From Lentisphaeria bacterium (lineage in GTDB: Bacteria; Verrucomicrobiota; Lentisphaeria; Victivallales; Victivallaceae), in the NCBI GenBank assembly GCA_017462015.1, contig JAFTRX010000071.1:1-64000 (forward strand): 64,000 nt of DNA, in the 5' to 3' direction. The notes under the pieces were generated by a model. That model was not told the origin of the DNA. It saw only the letters and a list, made by a program, of their open reading frames with translations, and did no database searches. Numbering within the stretch: the first letter of the stretch is position 1; every line of letters starts with the position of its first letter. The position numbers were made by a program, and so were the translations under genes. Shown here one piece after another: positions 26,506 to 35,678 of the stretch.

Positions 26506-27766
26506 CCCCGGCGTGTGTTTTGTTTCCAAAGAGATGGCGGTAGGAAAAACAGCACATCCCGGCAACTTCCGGATGCATCCGGTTGAAGTAAAGCTGATTT
26601 ACCAGCTCATATCTTCCCCATCCCGGAGCGCCGAGACGGTACGGCGCCATGCCGATGTAGAGTTTTACACCGGTGTTGCGGACGGTGCTGCTCCACCATG
26701 AGGTCAGTGCTGCATAGGCGGCAGTCTCATGGGCAAAGTGCCAGTAGATTTGCGGTACGATATAGTCAACGTAACGCTTCTGCACCCATTTTCTGGTATC
26801 TGCGTACAAGTTGAAATAGGTTTGTTTCCCTCCGGTGGCGGAACCGCCGCGGATATCCTTGGCGTTGCCCCAGATGCCGAAGGGACTTACTCCGAAACGT
26901 ATCTTCCGGTGACGGCGGAGATTGATACGGTCGATGGTGAGCTTTACATTGTAAATCAGAGTTTCGGTGTTCCGTCTCCGCCAATCCGCTTTGCTCAAAC
27001 GGTACGGGTTGTTGCGGGCAAAGGTGTGATTGTCGATGGCGCCGATCTCATCGTAAGGGTAAAAATAGTCATCAAAATGGATGCCGTCGATGTCGTAACG
27101 GCTGGCAACTTCACTCACGATTTTGCAGATGTGCGAGACCACCTCTTTTCTGCCGGGATCAAAAAACAGTGAACGGCTTTTGCCATTGTGAAAATCCAGC
27201 ACCAAATGCGGATTTTTTCTGGCAAAATTCTTGGGGTGAAGTTTTTTCAAATACGCATTTTTGCTGATTTGTATGCCATTTATCACCCGGTAAGGGTTGA
27301 ACCAGGCGTGGAACTCCAATCTTCTTGCATGCGCTTCAGTGACCATGAATTGCAGCATGTCGAAGTTCAGACCGCGCCCTTCCACTCCGGTCAACCAGGA
27401 TGAATAGGGAACCAGTTGCGACGGATAAAAGGCATCCGCATTGGGACGGACTTGAAAAATAATGGCGTTGAATCCGGCAGCGGCTATCCGGTTGACCATG
27501 GCAATGTAGCGGGAACGGAACTCGGCGGCACTTTTAACTCGCGGGAAATCCAGATTTTCCACCGTACACACCCATACCCCCCGGAACTCTCCGCGCCGCG
27601 CCCGCATTGGGATGATATTCACCTGACGGGGATCATACTTGCCGCCCCGGCGTACCGGACGGTTGTTGCCGTCGCGCAACACTGCTGCAAAAGCAAGTTG
27701 CGGCATGGATACTCCGAGGGCGAGTATGCAGTAAAATAACTTTTTTATTCCCGCAGTCAAACTCAT
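26474..27766 (-). CDS. Family 10-like glycosylhydrolase (DUF187, GHL10), secreted
   Basis: 430 residues. A signal peptide (about 1-27, ending AFA) implies export. The TIM-barrel GHL10 pattern is clear: FRGVWVCTVENLDFP, a QVRPNADAFYPS strand, FHAWFNPYRV, DGIHFDDYFYPY and VDYIVPQIYWHF. Family members act on surface or environmental polysaccharides; a lipoprotein form is common, but no lipobox is seen here. The ATG at 27766 overlaps the pcnB stop (ATGA), so I prefer it to one four codons upstream. Substrate unknown. Confidence 0.88.
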   Translation of the reverse strand: MSLTAGIKKLFYCILALGVSMPQLAFAAVLRDGNNRPVRRGGKYDPRQVNIIPMRARRGEFRGVWVCTVENLDFPRVKSAAEFRSRYIAMVNRIAAAGFNAIIFQVRPNADAFYPSQLVPYSSWLTGVEGRGLNFDMLQFMVTEAHARRLEFHAWFNPYRVINGIQISKNAYLKKLHPKNFARKNPHLVLDFHNGKSRSLFFDPGRKEVVSHICKIVSEVASRYDIDGIHFDDYFYPYDEIGAIDNHTFARNNPYRLSKADWRRRNTETLIYNVKLTIDRINLRRHRKIRFGVSPFGIWGNAKDIRGGSATGGKQTYFNLYADTRKWVQKRYVDYIVPQIYWHFAHETAAYAALTSWWSSTVRNTGVKLYIGMAPYRLGAPGWGRYELVNQLYFNRMHPEVAGMCCFSYRHLFGNKTHAGVKAFLQALRK

Positions 27767-29025
27767 TCTCTGTTCCAATTTTGTTCCGGTTTTTTCTTGG
27801 AAAAATGGCGTTTTTTAGGACGTTTCTTTGCCGGGGCTTTGGCGTGTTGGTTCCGGGCGCGATCGATACCGCGCGGCCAGGCTTTTTCCAGAGTTTCAGC
27901 ATCCGGCAGTCCGGCGTGGCGGATGAGCATCAACTCTCTGGCGTGGGCGTAGGCGTGCTGCTGAATGATTTCTCCGCGCCGGGGATCATCCGGATTTTCC
28001 AGCAGAGGCTGCAAGGTCAAAATCCGGCACGCCGCTTCACGCATCCGCACCATAAGGTTTTGAGGTTTGAAAATATTGTCCACGGTATCCGCGATGACAG
28101 CACCGCATCCCGGCGTGCGCGGGTCCCACAACGAACCGGGGGCATTGCCGAATGCGCGTTCCACAAAGGGAAGCGCCGCCGCCGCAATGGCAAGAGAAAC
28201 GCTGTCCCGGTATAATCCGGCATCGACCCGGCAGTTGCGTTCATAAAGCAGATCGGAGAGCCGCTGTTGCAGCGGTGAACCCCATTCGGCTGAAAGTTCC
28301 GGCAGGAAGTAGGGCAAAAGACCGTAGTCGTGAAATACTTCAAAATGGCGGTCGCAAAAACTTGATTTCAAGATTTTTTCCAATTCCAGTGTCAGTCGGG
28401 AAGGGGAAACCAGTTTCAACAGCGGCAGACACTCAAACAGCGCATTTTCAGTCGGATTATCCAGTTCAAAATCAAATTGAGCAACCATCTTTAAAGCCCG
28501 GAGCATCCGCACCGGATCTTCTTCAAAGCGGAGTTTCGGTTCGCCGATGGCGCGCACGATCTGGTTGGCTATATCTTCCACCCCCATCCCGGTCAGGTCG
28601 AGGACTTCCTCGCGTGACGGGTCGTAAAAGAGGGCGTTCATGGTGAAATCCCGCCGCCAGGCATCCTCTTCTGCGCTGCCGTAATCATTGTCCGAAAGAA
28701 TGAGATGTTCGGCGGAGGCAAATTTTTTGTTTTCCGCCCCATGGGAACGCGGAGCCTGCCGGAAGGTTGATATTTCGTAAATATCTCCGTCGGCATAAAG
28801 GTGTACCAGCCGGAAACGTTTGCCGATGATGCGCGCCTTGCGTCTGCCGAAGACGGCGCGGATCTCTTCGGGAGTCGCGGAGGTGGAAATGTCAAAATCT
28901 TTCGGCGTACGGTTCAGGAGCAGGTCACGGACTGCGCCTCCGACAACGTACGTTTCAAAATTGGCCTCCTGAAGTGTTTTTACAATGGAACATGCGGTAT
29001 CGCTTATCGCCAGAGGTCGTTTCAT
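27763..29025 (-). CDS. pcnB: Poly(A) polymerase / CCA-adding-like nucleotidyltransferase (PcnB)
   Basis: 420 residues. The class II nucleotidyltransferase head is intact: GGAVRDLLL, the DFDIST catalytic aspartates, RRDFTMNAL, and the neck RFEEDPVRMLRALKM. The C-terminal about 20 residues are Lys/Arg-rich (KAPAKKRPKKRHFSKKK). The PcnB-type sequence (RIIGKRFRLVHLY, and the arginine-rich tail as in PcnB) argues for polyadenylation of RNA, although a CCA-adding role cannot be excluded. Linked to nadB and the GHL10 gene by ATGA overlaps. Confidence 0.87.
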   Translation of the reverse strand: MKRPLAISDTACSIVKTLQEANFETYVVGGAVRDLLLNRTPKDFDISTSATPEEIRAVFGRRKARIIGKRFRLVHLYADGDIYEISTFRQAPRSHGAENKKFASAEHLILSDNDYGSAEEDAWRRDFTMNALFYDPSREEVLDLTGMGVEDIANQIVRAIGEPKLRFEEDPVRMLRALKMVAQFDFELDNPTENALFECLPLLKLVSPSRLTLELEKILKSSFCDRHFEVFHDYGLLPYFLPELSAEWGSPLQQRLSDLLYERNCRVDAGLYRDSVSLAIAAAALPFVERAFGNAPGSLWDPRTPGCGAVIADTVDNIFKPQNLMVRMREAACRILTLQPLLENPDDPRRGEIIQQHAYAHARELMLIRHAGLPDAETLEKAWPRGIDRARNQHAKAPAKKRPKKRHFSKKKPEQNWNRE

Positions 29026-30686
29026 CGGTGTCCCCCCATCTCCCGCTGGATAATGGTGTCAACGCACTCCAGTTCCGGATCGAGAAAGGGATAATCGGCG
29101 TTGTAATGCAGTCCGCGGCTCTCTTTGCGTTTGAGGGAGCTGTCGATAACCAGTTCTGCGACCGTGGCGATATTGCGCAGTTCCACGAGGTCGGGGGTGA
29201 CGGTGAAGTCCCAGTAATATTTTTCGATCTCTTTGCGGATAAGTTTGATCCGGTTTTTAGCGCGTTCCAGACGTTTGTTGGTCCGGTAAATGCCGACATA
29301 ATCCCACATGAAGCGGCGGATCTCATCCCAGTTGTGGGCAATGAGAACCAGTTCGTCCGAATCGGTGGCGTTGCCGGTAGTCCAGTTCAAAGCGGCTTTT
29401 TCATCGGGCAGGGTCGATTTGTAATGATGCATTTTTTCTTCAATATCCTGCGCGGCAAAACGGGATACGACCATCGCTTCGAGCAAACTGTTGGAGGCAA
29501 GACGGTTTGCACCGTGAAGTCCGGTACAGCCACATTCACCGACTGCGTAAAGTCCGGCGATGGAAGTGTTGCCGGCAACGTCGGTTTTGATTCCGCCGCA
29601 GACAAAGTGAGCTGCCGGAACGACCGGAATCAGATCTTTTGCCATGTTGACACCGGCTTCCAGGCATTTGGCAAAAATGTTGGGGAAACGGCGGCGGAGA
29701 GTCTCTTCACTGTGGTGACGGATATCCAGATAAACACACTCTTCTCCGGTACGTTTCATCTCCGAGTCGATGGCGCGGGCGACAACGTCACGGGGGGCAA
29801 GGCTCTTCATGGGATGGTATTTCTGCATGAATTCCACCGGTTCTGCACCCGGACGGGGACGGCATTTGAGGACGGCACCTTCACCGCGCAGAGCTTCGCT
29901 GATCAAAAATGAGCGGATCGTCGGATGGTAAAGCACCGTAGGATGGAACTGTATGAACTCCATGTTGGCAATTTTTGCTCCGGCACGGTAGCCCATGGCA
30001 ACACCGGAACCGCAGGCAATATCCGGATTGCTGGTGTAGAGATAAACTTTTCCGGCACCGCCGCAGGCAACCACGGTGGTCGCGGCAAGAGCAGTGAATA
30101 TTTCTCCGGTGGCGGAGTTGAGGATGTAGGCGCCGAAACAGCGGTTTTTGCCGGGAAGGGCGAGACGGGCGCTGACGACCAGATCGATGGCGATGTGGTC
30201 TTCAAAGATGGTGATGTTGGGACAGTTTTTGACCGATTGCACCATGACCCGTTCCAATTCAGCTCCGGTGATGTCACCGGCGTGCAGTACGCGGCGTTTG
30301 TGGTGTCCGCCCTCCCGTCCCAGGTCGAACTCTTCGGGTTTGTCGGTGTGGCCGAGTTCGCCGCGGGTGGTGAATTTTGCGCCGAGGGCGATGATTTCTC
30401 TGATGGCATCGGGACCGGCTTCAACGATAGTGCGGACGGCGGCTTCATCGCACATTCCGGCACCGGCGGTAAGAGTATCTTTGACGTGTTCTTCAAAGGT
30501 GTCTTGCGAATCCATCACACAGGCGACACCGCCCTGGGCGCATCTGCTGTTACATTCGTCGATCGCGCGTTTGGTAAAGACGGCAATGTGTCGTCCGCTT
30601 TTGGCAAGATGCCACGCGCAGGTCAAACCTGCCAATCCGCTGCCGATAACGATATGGTCAAAATGCTTGATTTCGCTGAGTTTCAT
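29022..30686 (-). CDS. nadB: L-aspartate oxidase NadB
   Basis: 554 residues. NadB oxidises L-aspartate to iminoaspartate, first step of de novo NAD synthesis, using O2 or fumarate. Seen: the FAD motif GSGLAGL near the N-terminus, NSRCAQGGVACV, ECGCTGLHGANRLASNSLLEA, and the C-terminal helical domain. The ATG at 30686 (MKLSEIKHFDH) follows a GGAG site; a longer version of 19 more codons lacks support. nadA and nadC are not in the window. Head of the nadB-pcnB-GHL10 operon. Confidence 0.94.
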   Translation of the reverse strand: MKLSEIKHFDHIVIGSGLAGLTCAWHLAKSGRHIAVFTKRAIDECNSRCAQGGVACVMDSQDTFEEHVKDTLTAGAGMCDEAAVRTIVEAGPDAIREIIALGAKFTTRGELGHTDKPEEFDLGREGGHHKRRVLHAGDITGAELERVMVQSVKNCPNITIFEDHIAIDLVVSARLALPGKNRCFGAYILNSATGEIFTALAATTVVACGGAGKVYLYTSNPDIACGSGVAMGYRAGAKIANMEFIQFHPTVLYHPTIRSFLISEALRGEGAVLKCRPRPGAEPVEFMQKYHPMKSLAPRDVVARAIDSEMKRTGEECVYLDIRHHSEETLRRRFPNIFAKCLEAGVNMAKDLIPVVPAAHFVCGGIKTDVAGNTSIAGLYAVGECGCTGLHGANRLASNSLLEAMVVSRFAAQDIEEKMHHYKSTLPDEKAALNWTTGNATDSDELVLIAHNWDEIRRFMWDYVGIYRTNKRLERAKNRIKLIRKEIEKYYWDFTVTPDLVELRNIATVAELVIDSSLKRKESRGLHYNADYPFLDPELECVDTIIQREMGGHR

Positions 30687-30832
30687 ATCTGAATAATCTC
30701 CATGATTACTTCCGGAAATAATAAACTTTTGGATAATATACATCTAAAGATGCAGAAAAACCAGAAAAAAAAGAGATTTTTTCACAAATCTTGCATCTTT
30801 TTATCACCTTTAATTTTTTGACAAGCCTTTTA

Positions 30833-31855
30833 TCATACCATGCCCATGCACCACTCAACGAAAATTGCCACCACTACCACAAGCAACGAAATAATAAAGC
30901 CGTGCAACATGGGGTTGATTCCAGCTTTCTTCATATCTTTAAAACTGGTTCCAAGTCCAATCGCCGCCAGTGCGGAAACCATCAGGAACTTACTGGCTTC
31001 TTTGGCGATTTTGGAAATTTCTGCCGGAATGATTCCGGTGCTGTTGATGGCTGCCAAGGTCAAAAATCCAAGAATGAACCAGGGAAATAATCCCCAGACA
31101 TTGACTTTTGCTCCGGATGTTTTCAGTTGTTTCTTTCTTGCAAGTCTGACATTGACGAAGGCAAAAACCAATACGGTCGGAATGATTGCCAGTGTCCGTG
31201 TCAATTTGACCATGGTGGCAAAATCACCGCCGCCCTCGCTGAAAGCATAACCTGCGGCAACTACACTTGATGTATCGTTGACCGCCGTTCCCGCCCAGAG
31301 TCCGTAGGCTTTATCTGAAAGCCCCAGTGCGTGTCCCATGATGGGAAAAAGCACGATCATTGCCATATCAAAGAGAAATGTCGCGGACATGGCGTAGGCG
31401 ATATCTTTATCTTCCGCATCAATGACCGGAGCGATCGCGGCAATCGCACTGCCGCCGCAGATCCCGGTTCCGGCGGAGATGAGATTAGACAGTTTCCAAT
31501 TCAATCCGAGCAGTCTGCCGATGAAATATCCGCCGCCGAAGCAGGTGAGAAGCGTGAAGAACATAACCAGCAGAGAGAGCCTTCCTACAGAGAGGATCAC
31601 ATTCACGCTGAGCGATGCGCCAAGAAGTATGATCGCAAATTTCAGCACCTTTTTGGAGGTGAACTTCAATCCGGGCACAGCCCATGCCGGACGCCAGAAG
31701 CTGTTGATGATCATTCCGGAGAACAAAGCAATAACCGAGGCGCCGACAACATGCATCGGCAGCAAACTTTCCGCCGTTTTGGCAACAGCGGCAATACAAA
31801 GAGCCAGAAAAAATCCCGGAATCAGTCCGGCAATATTCAAAAGTTTGGTTTTCAT
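30833..31855 (-). CDS. YeiH-family putative sulfate/anion exporter
   Basis: 340 residues with about 10 hydrophobic helices. The family (UPF0324, YeiH) motif block is present: FAIILLGASLSVNVI, SAGTGICGGSAIAAIAPVI, LWAGTAVNDTSSVVAAGYAFS and VKLTRTLAIIP. YeiH members are predicted anion exporters, with a TauZ-type sulfate role suggested for some. The ATG at 31855 follows an AAAGGAG site at ideal spacing; a 60-codon upstream extension runs through the repeat and is rejected. Promoter at 31909-31938. Confidence 0.9.
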   Translation of the reverse strand: MKTKLLNIAGLIPGFFLALCIAAVAKTAESLLPMHVVGASVIALFSGMIINSFWRPAWAVPGLKFTSKKVLKFAIILLGASLSVNVILSVGRLSLLVMFFTLLTCFGGGYFIGRLLGLNWKLSNLISAGTGICGGSAIAAIAPVIDAEDKDIAYAMSATFLFDMAMIVLFPIMGHALGLSDKAYGLWAGTAVNDTSSVVAAGYAFSEGGGDFATMVKLTRTLAIIPTVLVFAFVNVRLARKKQLKTSGAKVNVWGLFPWFILGFLTLAAINSTGIIPAEISKIAKEASKFLMVSALAAIGLGTSFKDMKKAGINPMLHGFIISLLVVVVAIFVEWCMGMV

Positions 31856-31908
31856 CTCATTCTCCTTTGGAATAATTAAAAAATGTTTTGTTAAATGATA
31901 TGGTATAT

Positions 31909-31938
31909 AATATACACCATGAATCGATTTTTTGCCAA
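31909..31938 (-). promoter_or_regulatory. Sigma70-type promoter of the YeiH gene
   Basis: On the minus strand, TTGGCA (31933-31938), an 18-base spacer and TATATT (31909-31914) lie 54 bases ahead of the ATG. Divergent from the GT2 promoter at 32114-32142, with repeat copy B between them. Confidence 0.65.
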
Positions 31939-31973
31939 CACACACGCCTTGAAACGGGCTTCGGACAGTCACA

Positions 31974-32063
31974 CCACCAGTTGGGGATGTGCTCAAAATG
32001 GTCTGTTCGCGACCGGTGGATGCATCGTGCGGCAAGGTTGCGGATTTTACGGGATATCTGTGA
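31974..32063 (+). repeat. Intergenic repeat element, copy B
   Basis: This is the second copy of the element at 23518, lying between the divergent YeiH and GT2 promoters in a 332-base gap. 31974-32043 matches 23652-23719, including a shared ATGGTCTGT, CGCGACCGG and GGCAAGGTTGCGG. It is followed at once by the end repeat TTTTACGGGATATCTGTGA (32045-32063), which is 18 of 19 identical to the inverse complement of 23518-23536. About 100 bases present in copy A between these two blocks are absent here. The left terminal repeat was not found. Confidence 0.6.
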
Positions 32064-32113
32064 AAATATTCGTGTGAGTGTCTGTAAAGAGGGAAATCCG
32101 CACTCCCCTGAGC

Positions 32114-32142
32114 TTGACAAAAAATCGCTTCTATGCTATATT
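32114..32142 (+). promoter_or_regulatory. Sigma70-type promoter of the GT2-DUF2304 operon
   Basis: A perfect TTGACA (32114-32119), a 17-base spacer and TATATT (32137-32142) lie 45 bases ahead of the GT2 ATG at 32188. Closely resembles the uppS promoter at 23881. Confidence 0.78.
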
Positions 32143-32187
32143 ACCACGATGTTTTATATATATCGTATCGGATTAAAGGAAATAAAA

Positions 32188-32919
32188 ATGAGTGGATCAC
32201 GCGATTTATGCATAGTCATTCCATGCTACAACGAGAGTGAGTCGATTGTTGCTTTGTTGAACGGGCTGCATCAACTCTATCCGGAGGCGGCATTGGCGGT
32301 GATAGATGATTCATCTAAAGATAATTCAGTTGAATTGGTGCGGGAGCTGACCAAGGAGATCCCGCAGGTGCGGCTGATCCCGCTTCCGGTCAATCTTGGT
32401 ATCGGTGGAGCGATGCAGGCGGGATTTAAGTTCGCTTGCCGGAATGGGTTCAAGTATGCAGTCAAATGTGATGGTGACGGACAACATCCGGCGGAGCAGA
32501 TAAAAGATTTGCTTGAACCGTTGAAAAATGGAGAAGCTGATGTGGTTATCGGGTCGAGATTTTTGCAGAAAAGGGGGTTTCAATCCACCTTTGCGCGCAG
32601 AATCGGTATCGCTTTTTTCCGGGTTCTTTGTAAAGTGTTGACTGGGAAAAAAATCACAGACAATACCTCCGGGTTCAGAGCATATAATCAAAAGTCGTTG
32701 AGTTTTGTGGCGGATCACTATCCGAGTTTTGATTATCCGGAACCGGAAGAGGTCATTTTGCTTTTCAGGAATCGTTTCCGGGTTCAGGAATTACCGGTGG
32801 AAATGAGCAGCCGCACCGGAGGAACTTCGTCAATAAATCTGATGCGCTCATGTTATTACATGTGTAAGGTTACGTTTGCTTCAATCATAGCTGCAATCCG
32901 TCCGAGGGAGGTTGAATAA
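32188..32919 (+). CDS. Glycosyltransferase family 2, polyprenyl-phosphate-sugar synthase type
   Basis: 243 residues. A GT-A fold is visible: VIPCYNESESI at the N-terminus, DDSSKDNS, NLGIGGAMQAGF, the DGDGQHP DxD motif and TDNTSGFRAYN. The short, soluble form without C-terminal helices resembles dolichol-phosphate-mannose synthase-like enzymes that charge undecaprenyl phosphate. It may supply the GT-C membrane enzymes of this genome (inference). The ATG at 32188 follows an AAAGGAAA site; earlier ATGs lie in the repeat. First gene in a four-gene glycan cluster; the DUF2304 gene follows after 1 base. Confidence 0.88.
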   Translation: MSGSRDLCIVIPCYNESESIVALLNGLHQLYPEAALAVIDDSSKDNSVELVRELTKEIPQVRLIPLPVNLGIGGAMQAGFKFACRNGFKYAVKCDGDGQHPAEQIKDLLEPLKNGEADVVIGSRFLQKRGFQSTFARRIGIAFFRVLCKVLTGKKITDNTSGFRAYNQKSLSFVADHYPSFDYPEPEEVILLFRNRFRVQELPVEMSSRTGGTSSINLMRSCYYMCKVTFASIIAAIRPREVE

Positions 32920-32920
32920 T

Positions 32921-33310
32921 ATGCAAAGAGTACAAATTATTTCGCTTGTCGGCGGGACGCTTTTTTTGCTGGTGATACTTTACAATGTCTGGCGTAAAAG
33001 AATCAGAGAAGCGTATGCGTTGCTGTGGGTGATGATCTGCGTTGCGATGATAGTTTTGTCTGTCTGGGGAAAGATTTTGGACAAAATGGCAGCGCTCGTT
33101 GGAATATTTGCCCCGGTGAATATGTTGTTTGTCGGGTTTATTTTCGGAATATTGTTGCTGTTGTTCCAATATTTGATATTGTTGTCGCGCAATCAGGAGA
33201 AATTCAGTAAACTGGTGCAGGAAACCGCATTGTTGAAAGAGGAAGTTGAACGATTGAAAGCGCAGATTTCCGGAAAAGAGAAGTCGGAAAGTGTTGAGGA
33301 TAAAAAATGA
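32921..33310 (+). CDS. DUF2304 membrane protein
   Basis: 129 residues with three hydrophobic helices (about 5-22, 35-52 and 65-92) and a charged, coiled-coil-like tail rich in Glu and Lys (about 95-129). This is the DUF2304 layout, a family regularly placed beside small family 2 glycosyltransferases in surface polysaccharide loci. It may anchor the soluble GT2 or act as a flippase part (inference). The ATG at 32921 follows GAGGGAGG. It overlaps the next gene by 4 bases (ATGA). Confidence 0.85.
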   Translation: MQRVQIISLVGGTLFLLVILYNVWRKRIREAYALLWVMICVAMIVLSVWGKILDKMAALVGIFAPVNMLFVGFIFGILLLLFQYLILLSRNQEKFSKLVQETALLKEEVERLKAQISGKEKSESVEDKK

Positions 33311-34119
33311 GTCCGGTTGACGGAAAAATGCAGCACGATTTTACATTTGCCATTTGTGCTTACAAAGACAGTCCGTATCTGGAAGAAGCGGTTTTGTCTG
33401 CAAAAAAACAGAGTGTGCCGGTGGATATTTTTATTGCCACCTCCACGCCATCGGATTATATCCGTAATATCGCGCAGAAATATGATATTCCCTGCTATGA
33501 AAACCCGAAGAAAGAGGGGATCGCTGCCGATTGGAGTTTTGCGGCATCGCACATAAAAACTCCGTATGGAGCGATAATGCATCAGGATGATGTTTATTTT
33601 CCTGAGTATGCGGAACGTGTCGTATCCGGAATGAAGAAGTCTCCGGAAACACTGATTGCATTCACAGATTACTGCGATTTGATGAGCGATGGAAAATACC
33701 ACAAACATCGGATGTATCTGTACATAAAGCGGATTTTGTTGTGGGCATTTTACTTGAAAAAAGTCCATCGCAGCCGGTTCTGGAAGCGTTCTGCTTTGAT
33801 TTTGGGAAATGCTATTTGCTGCCCGGCAGTGAGCTACAATATGGAAAAACTGAAAGAGTTGACTTTTGACACCTCATACAGTGTTAATCTGGATTGGGCG
33901 AAATGGTTGTCGTTGGCGAACACGCCGGGGGCATTTGTGTTTATTCCGTCAGTTTTGATGGCGCACCGGATAGCGGATTCGATGGAGACGGCATCTGCAA
34001 TCGCAGATAACCGGAGATACAACGAAGATAAAAGAATTTTCGAGAGTATCTGGGGAAAGAAAATCGCCTGGTTTTTGATGCATTTTTATAAGAAAGCTTA
34101 TGCTTCCAATGGGAATTGA
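33307..34119 (+). CDS. Family 2-like glycosyltransferase
   Basis: 270 residues with a GT-A-like N-terminal region (TFAICAYKDSPYLEEAV), a central acidic DDV motif (MHQDDVYF) as the metal-binding site, and a C-terminal helical part. It resembles glycosyltransferases of O-antigen or exopolysaccharide loci but the sugar is not inferable. The ATG overlaps the DUF2304 stop (ATGA). The acyltransferase gene begins close behind its stop, and three ATGs in that region overlap or abut it. Confidence 0.78.
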   Translation: MSPVDGKMQHDFTFAICAYKDSPYLEEAVLSAKKQSVPVDIFIATSTPSDYIRNIAQKYDIPCYENPKKEGIAADWSFAASHIKTPYGAIMHQDDVYFPEYAERVVSGMKKSPETLIAFTDYCDLMSDGKYHKHRMYLYIKRILLWAFYLKKVHRSRFWKRSALILGNAICCPAVSYNMEKLKELTFDTSYSVNLDWAKWLSLANTPGAFVFIPSVLMAHRIADSMETASAIADNRRYNEDKRIFESIWGKKIAWFLMHFYKKAYASNGN

Positions 34120-34129
34120 GGGAAAGTCT

Positions 34130-35203
34130 ATGGGAACGGCTCCAAAAGGTAAAGACCGTTCTTTATCAAATTTGAAGGCGGTGATGTTGTTGGGAATCGC
34201 TGCAGCGCACAGTGTTTCCTGTTTCCGTTATGTGCATACGGAGCAGGTCATATCGGTGAAATGGTATGGGCTGTCGATGTATTTTCTAACCAGTTGCCTG
34301 GGGGCGTTCTTTTTTCTTTCCGGATATTTTTGCCGTATGCCGGAAGGAAAGGGTGGATACCGCGGAATGCTGAAGAAAAAACTGAAGGCTATTGCAGTGC
34401 CGTATTTGTTGTGGAATGTTGCGTATATTGCTGTATTTATTGCCGGAGGATATTTTTCTCCCGCTGTAAAAAACTGGGGGAAAGAATTGGAATTAGACTC
34501 GGCATGGGGTATAATCAACACGCTGTTGGGAATAACCCATCATCCGGCGGACGGACCGTTGTGGTATTTGAGAAATCTGTTTTTACTGACGGTATTATAT
34601 CCGGTGATCCGATATGTTGGACGTAAAGCGGGATGGTGGTGTCCTGTTGCGATATTCGCGTTGTTGATGTGGCTATGTGAATATTTTAAATTGCCTGTAT
34701 ATGTAAAGAACTACTATCTTATGCCATATTCGACAACGGCATTTTGTTTGGGCATTGTTTTTCGGGAAAAAATTATAGAAGTGAGTTTTTTTCAAAAAAA
34801 TATTTTATGGTGGATATTTCCGGGAATAGCCGTCATTGCAGGATATTGCATAATGAAAGCGTTTGGGCGATTGAGTATAGTGTCATGGAGTTCGTATCAC
34901 AATATTATTTGTATGATGGCATTGCCTGCTTGGATCGTGATTGCCAAATATTTGAATTTTCCGGAAGGTGGACGCTTTGAAAAATATTGTGCAAATCCGG
35001 CATTTTTTATATATGCCGCACATTTTTTCTGTTATTCGGTGTTTATCCACCTTTTGGCTCCGTATGTGCCGGATAACCGGTGGCAATTGCTGATATTGCT
35101 GGCGATATACTTCATGGGAGGTATTTCGCTGATGACGGCGGGATATTTGCTGTTGAAAAAAAGTGTGCCGTGGCTGTTCCGTTTGTTGACCGGTAATCGG
35201 TAA
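34130..35203 (+). CDS. Acyltransferase-3 family membrane protein
   Basis: 357 residues with about 10 hydrophobic helices. The early phrase LKAVMLLGIAAAHS carries the histidine expected at the first membrane helix of the family; LGAFFFLSGYF and DGPLWYLRNLFLLTVLYP follow. Members O-acetylate sugars of surface polysaccharides. The ATG at 34130 is chosen because GAGGGAAA lies 7 bases before it, although ATGs at 34100 and 34109 are in frame. Last gene of the cluster at 32188-35203. Confidence 0.85.
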   Translation: MGTAPKGKDRSLSNLKAVMLLGIAAAHSVSCFRYVHTEQVISVKWYGLSMYFLTSCLGAFFFLSGYFCRMPEGKGGYRGMLKKKLKAIAVPYLLWNVAYIAVFIAGGYFSPAVKNWGKELELDSAWGIINTLLGITHHPADGPLWYLRNLFLLTVLYPVIRYVGRKAGWWCPVAIFALLMWLCEYFKLPVYVKNYYLMPYSTTAFCLGIVFREKIIEVSFFQKNILWWIFPGIAVIAGYCIMKAFGRLSIVSWSSYHNIICMMALPAWIVIAKYLNFPEGGRFEKYCANPAFFIYAAHFFCYSVFIHLLAPYVPDNRWQLLILLAIYFMGGISLMTAGYLLLKKSVPWLFRLLTGNR

Positions 35204-35259
35204 AAGTGGGGCTGGCGACATAAAATGCAGAAATTTTTGCAAAAAAGGCAGAAATAAGC

Positions 35260-35287
35260 TTGAAAAAACCAAAAGAAGTGATATATT
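35260..35287 (+). promoter_or_regulatory. Sigma70-type promoter of tRNA-Asn
   Basis: TTGAAA (35260-35265), a 16-base spacer and TATATT (35282-35287) end 17 bases before the tRNA's first base at 35305. Confidence 0.65.
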
Positions 35288-35304
35288 AAGGACCATTACG
35301 ACGC

Positions 35305-35379
35305 TCCGGCATAGCTCAGCGGTAGAGTAGGTGGCTGTTAACCACTTGGTCCTTGGTTCGAATCCAAGTGCCGGAGCCA
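35305..35379 (+). tRNA. tRNA-Asn (anticodon GTT)
   Basis: A 75-base cloverleaf: acceptor stem TCCGGCA pairs with TGCCGGA, the D-arm is GCTCAGCGGTAGAGT, the anticodon stem-loop is GGTGG-CTGTTAA-CCACT with GTT at 35337-35339, and the T-arm has GGTTCGAATCC. The discriminator is G and CCA is encoded (35377-35379). It is a single-gene unit with its own promoter, downstream of the acyltransferase. Confidence 0.97.
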
Positions 35380-35678
35380 TTTTTGTGCCTTCAGCACAAA
35401 AAAACGAAGCCGCAAGGCTTCTCTTCGCGCTTTTGTGCAACAAAAGCTCTTCACTTAAAAGGCACAGCCTTTTCTTCATATCTTCACCCACTCCCGAGAA
35501 GCCTTGCTTGTTAAGGCGTTTCATTCCGCTGACGCGTCATTGCACTTGTGAAGAGGTCGGCGTGCGCCGCCCGTGAAGTTGCCGCCTGTCGGCGGTGTGG
35601 ATGTGTTGATTGGATAATGAAGAGTTTTTCCCCCGTCAGGGATGGTTCGATGGCGCGCCAGCGACGTGCCAGTTTTTG
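35380..35678. other. Hairpin-rich tract between tRNA-Asn and the four-helix-bundle gene
   Basis: This 299-base stretch has no credible protein. It contains adjacent stem-loops: 35380-35402 (9-bp stem TTTTTGTGC/GCACAAAAA), 35406-35421 (GAAGCC-GCAA-GGCTTC), 35429-35447 (8-bp stem GCTTTTGT/ACAAAAGC), 35457-35473 (AAAAGGC/GCCTTTT) and 35501-35517. A longer perfect 12-bp inverted repeat, GCAAGGCTTCTC (35412-35423) with GAGAAGCCTTGC (35496-35507), encloses two of them. None is a standard terminator. It is 3' of the leftward gene at 35679. Confidence 0.5.

Noticed and set aside
28974-29912. 312-codon frame on the plus strand over nadB
   Set aside because: Shadow of nadB, whose FAD motif and active-site phrases are intact.
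30746-30800. 8-bp inverted repeat AAAGATGC / GCATCTTT upstream of nadB
   Set aside because: Short, in AT-rich sequence and not near an obvious operator position; probably chance.
31856-32035. 60-codon N-terminal extension of the YeiH protein
   Set aside because: Runs through its own promoter and repeat copy B; the ATG at 31855 has an ideal ribosome-binding site.
35380-35402. Stem-loop after tRNA-Asn as a terminator
   Set aside because: The T-run lies before the stem and the stem is followed by A, so it does not fit an intrinsic terminator on the plus strand.
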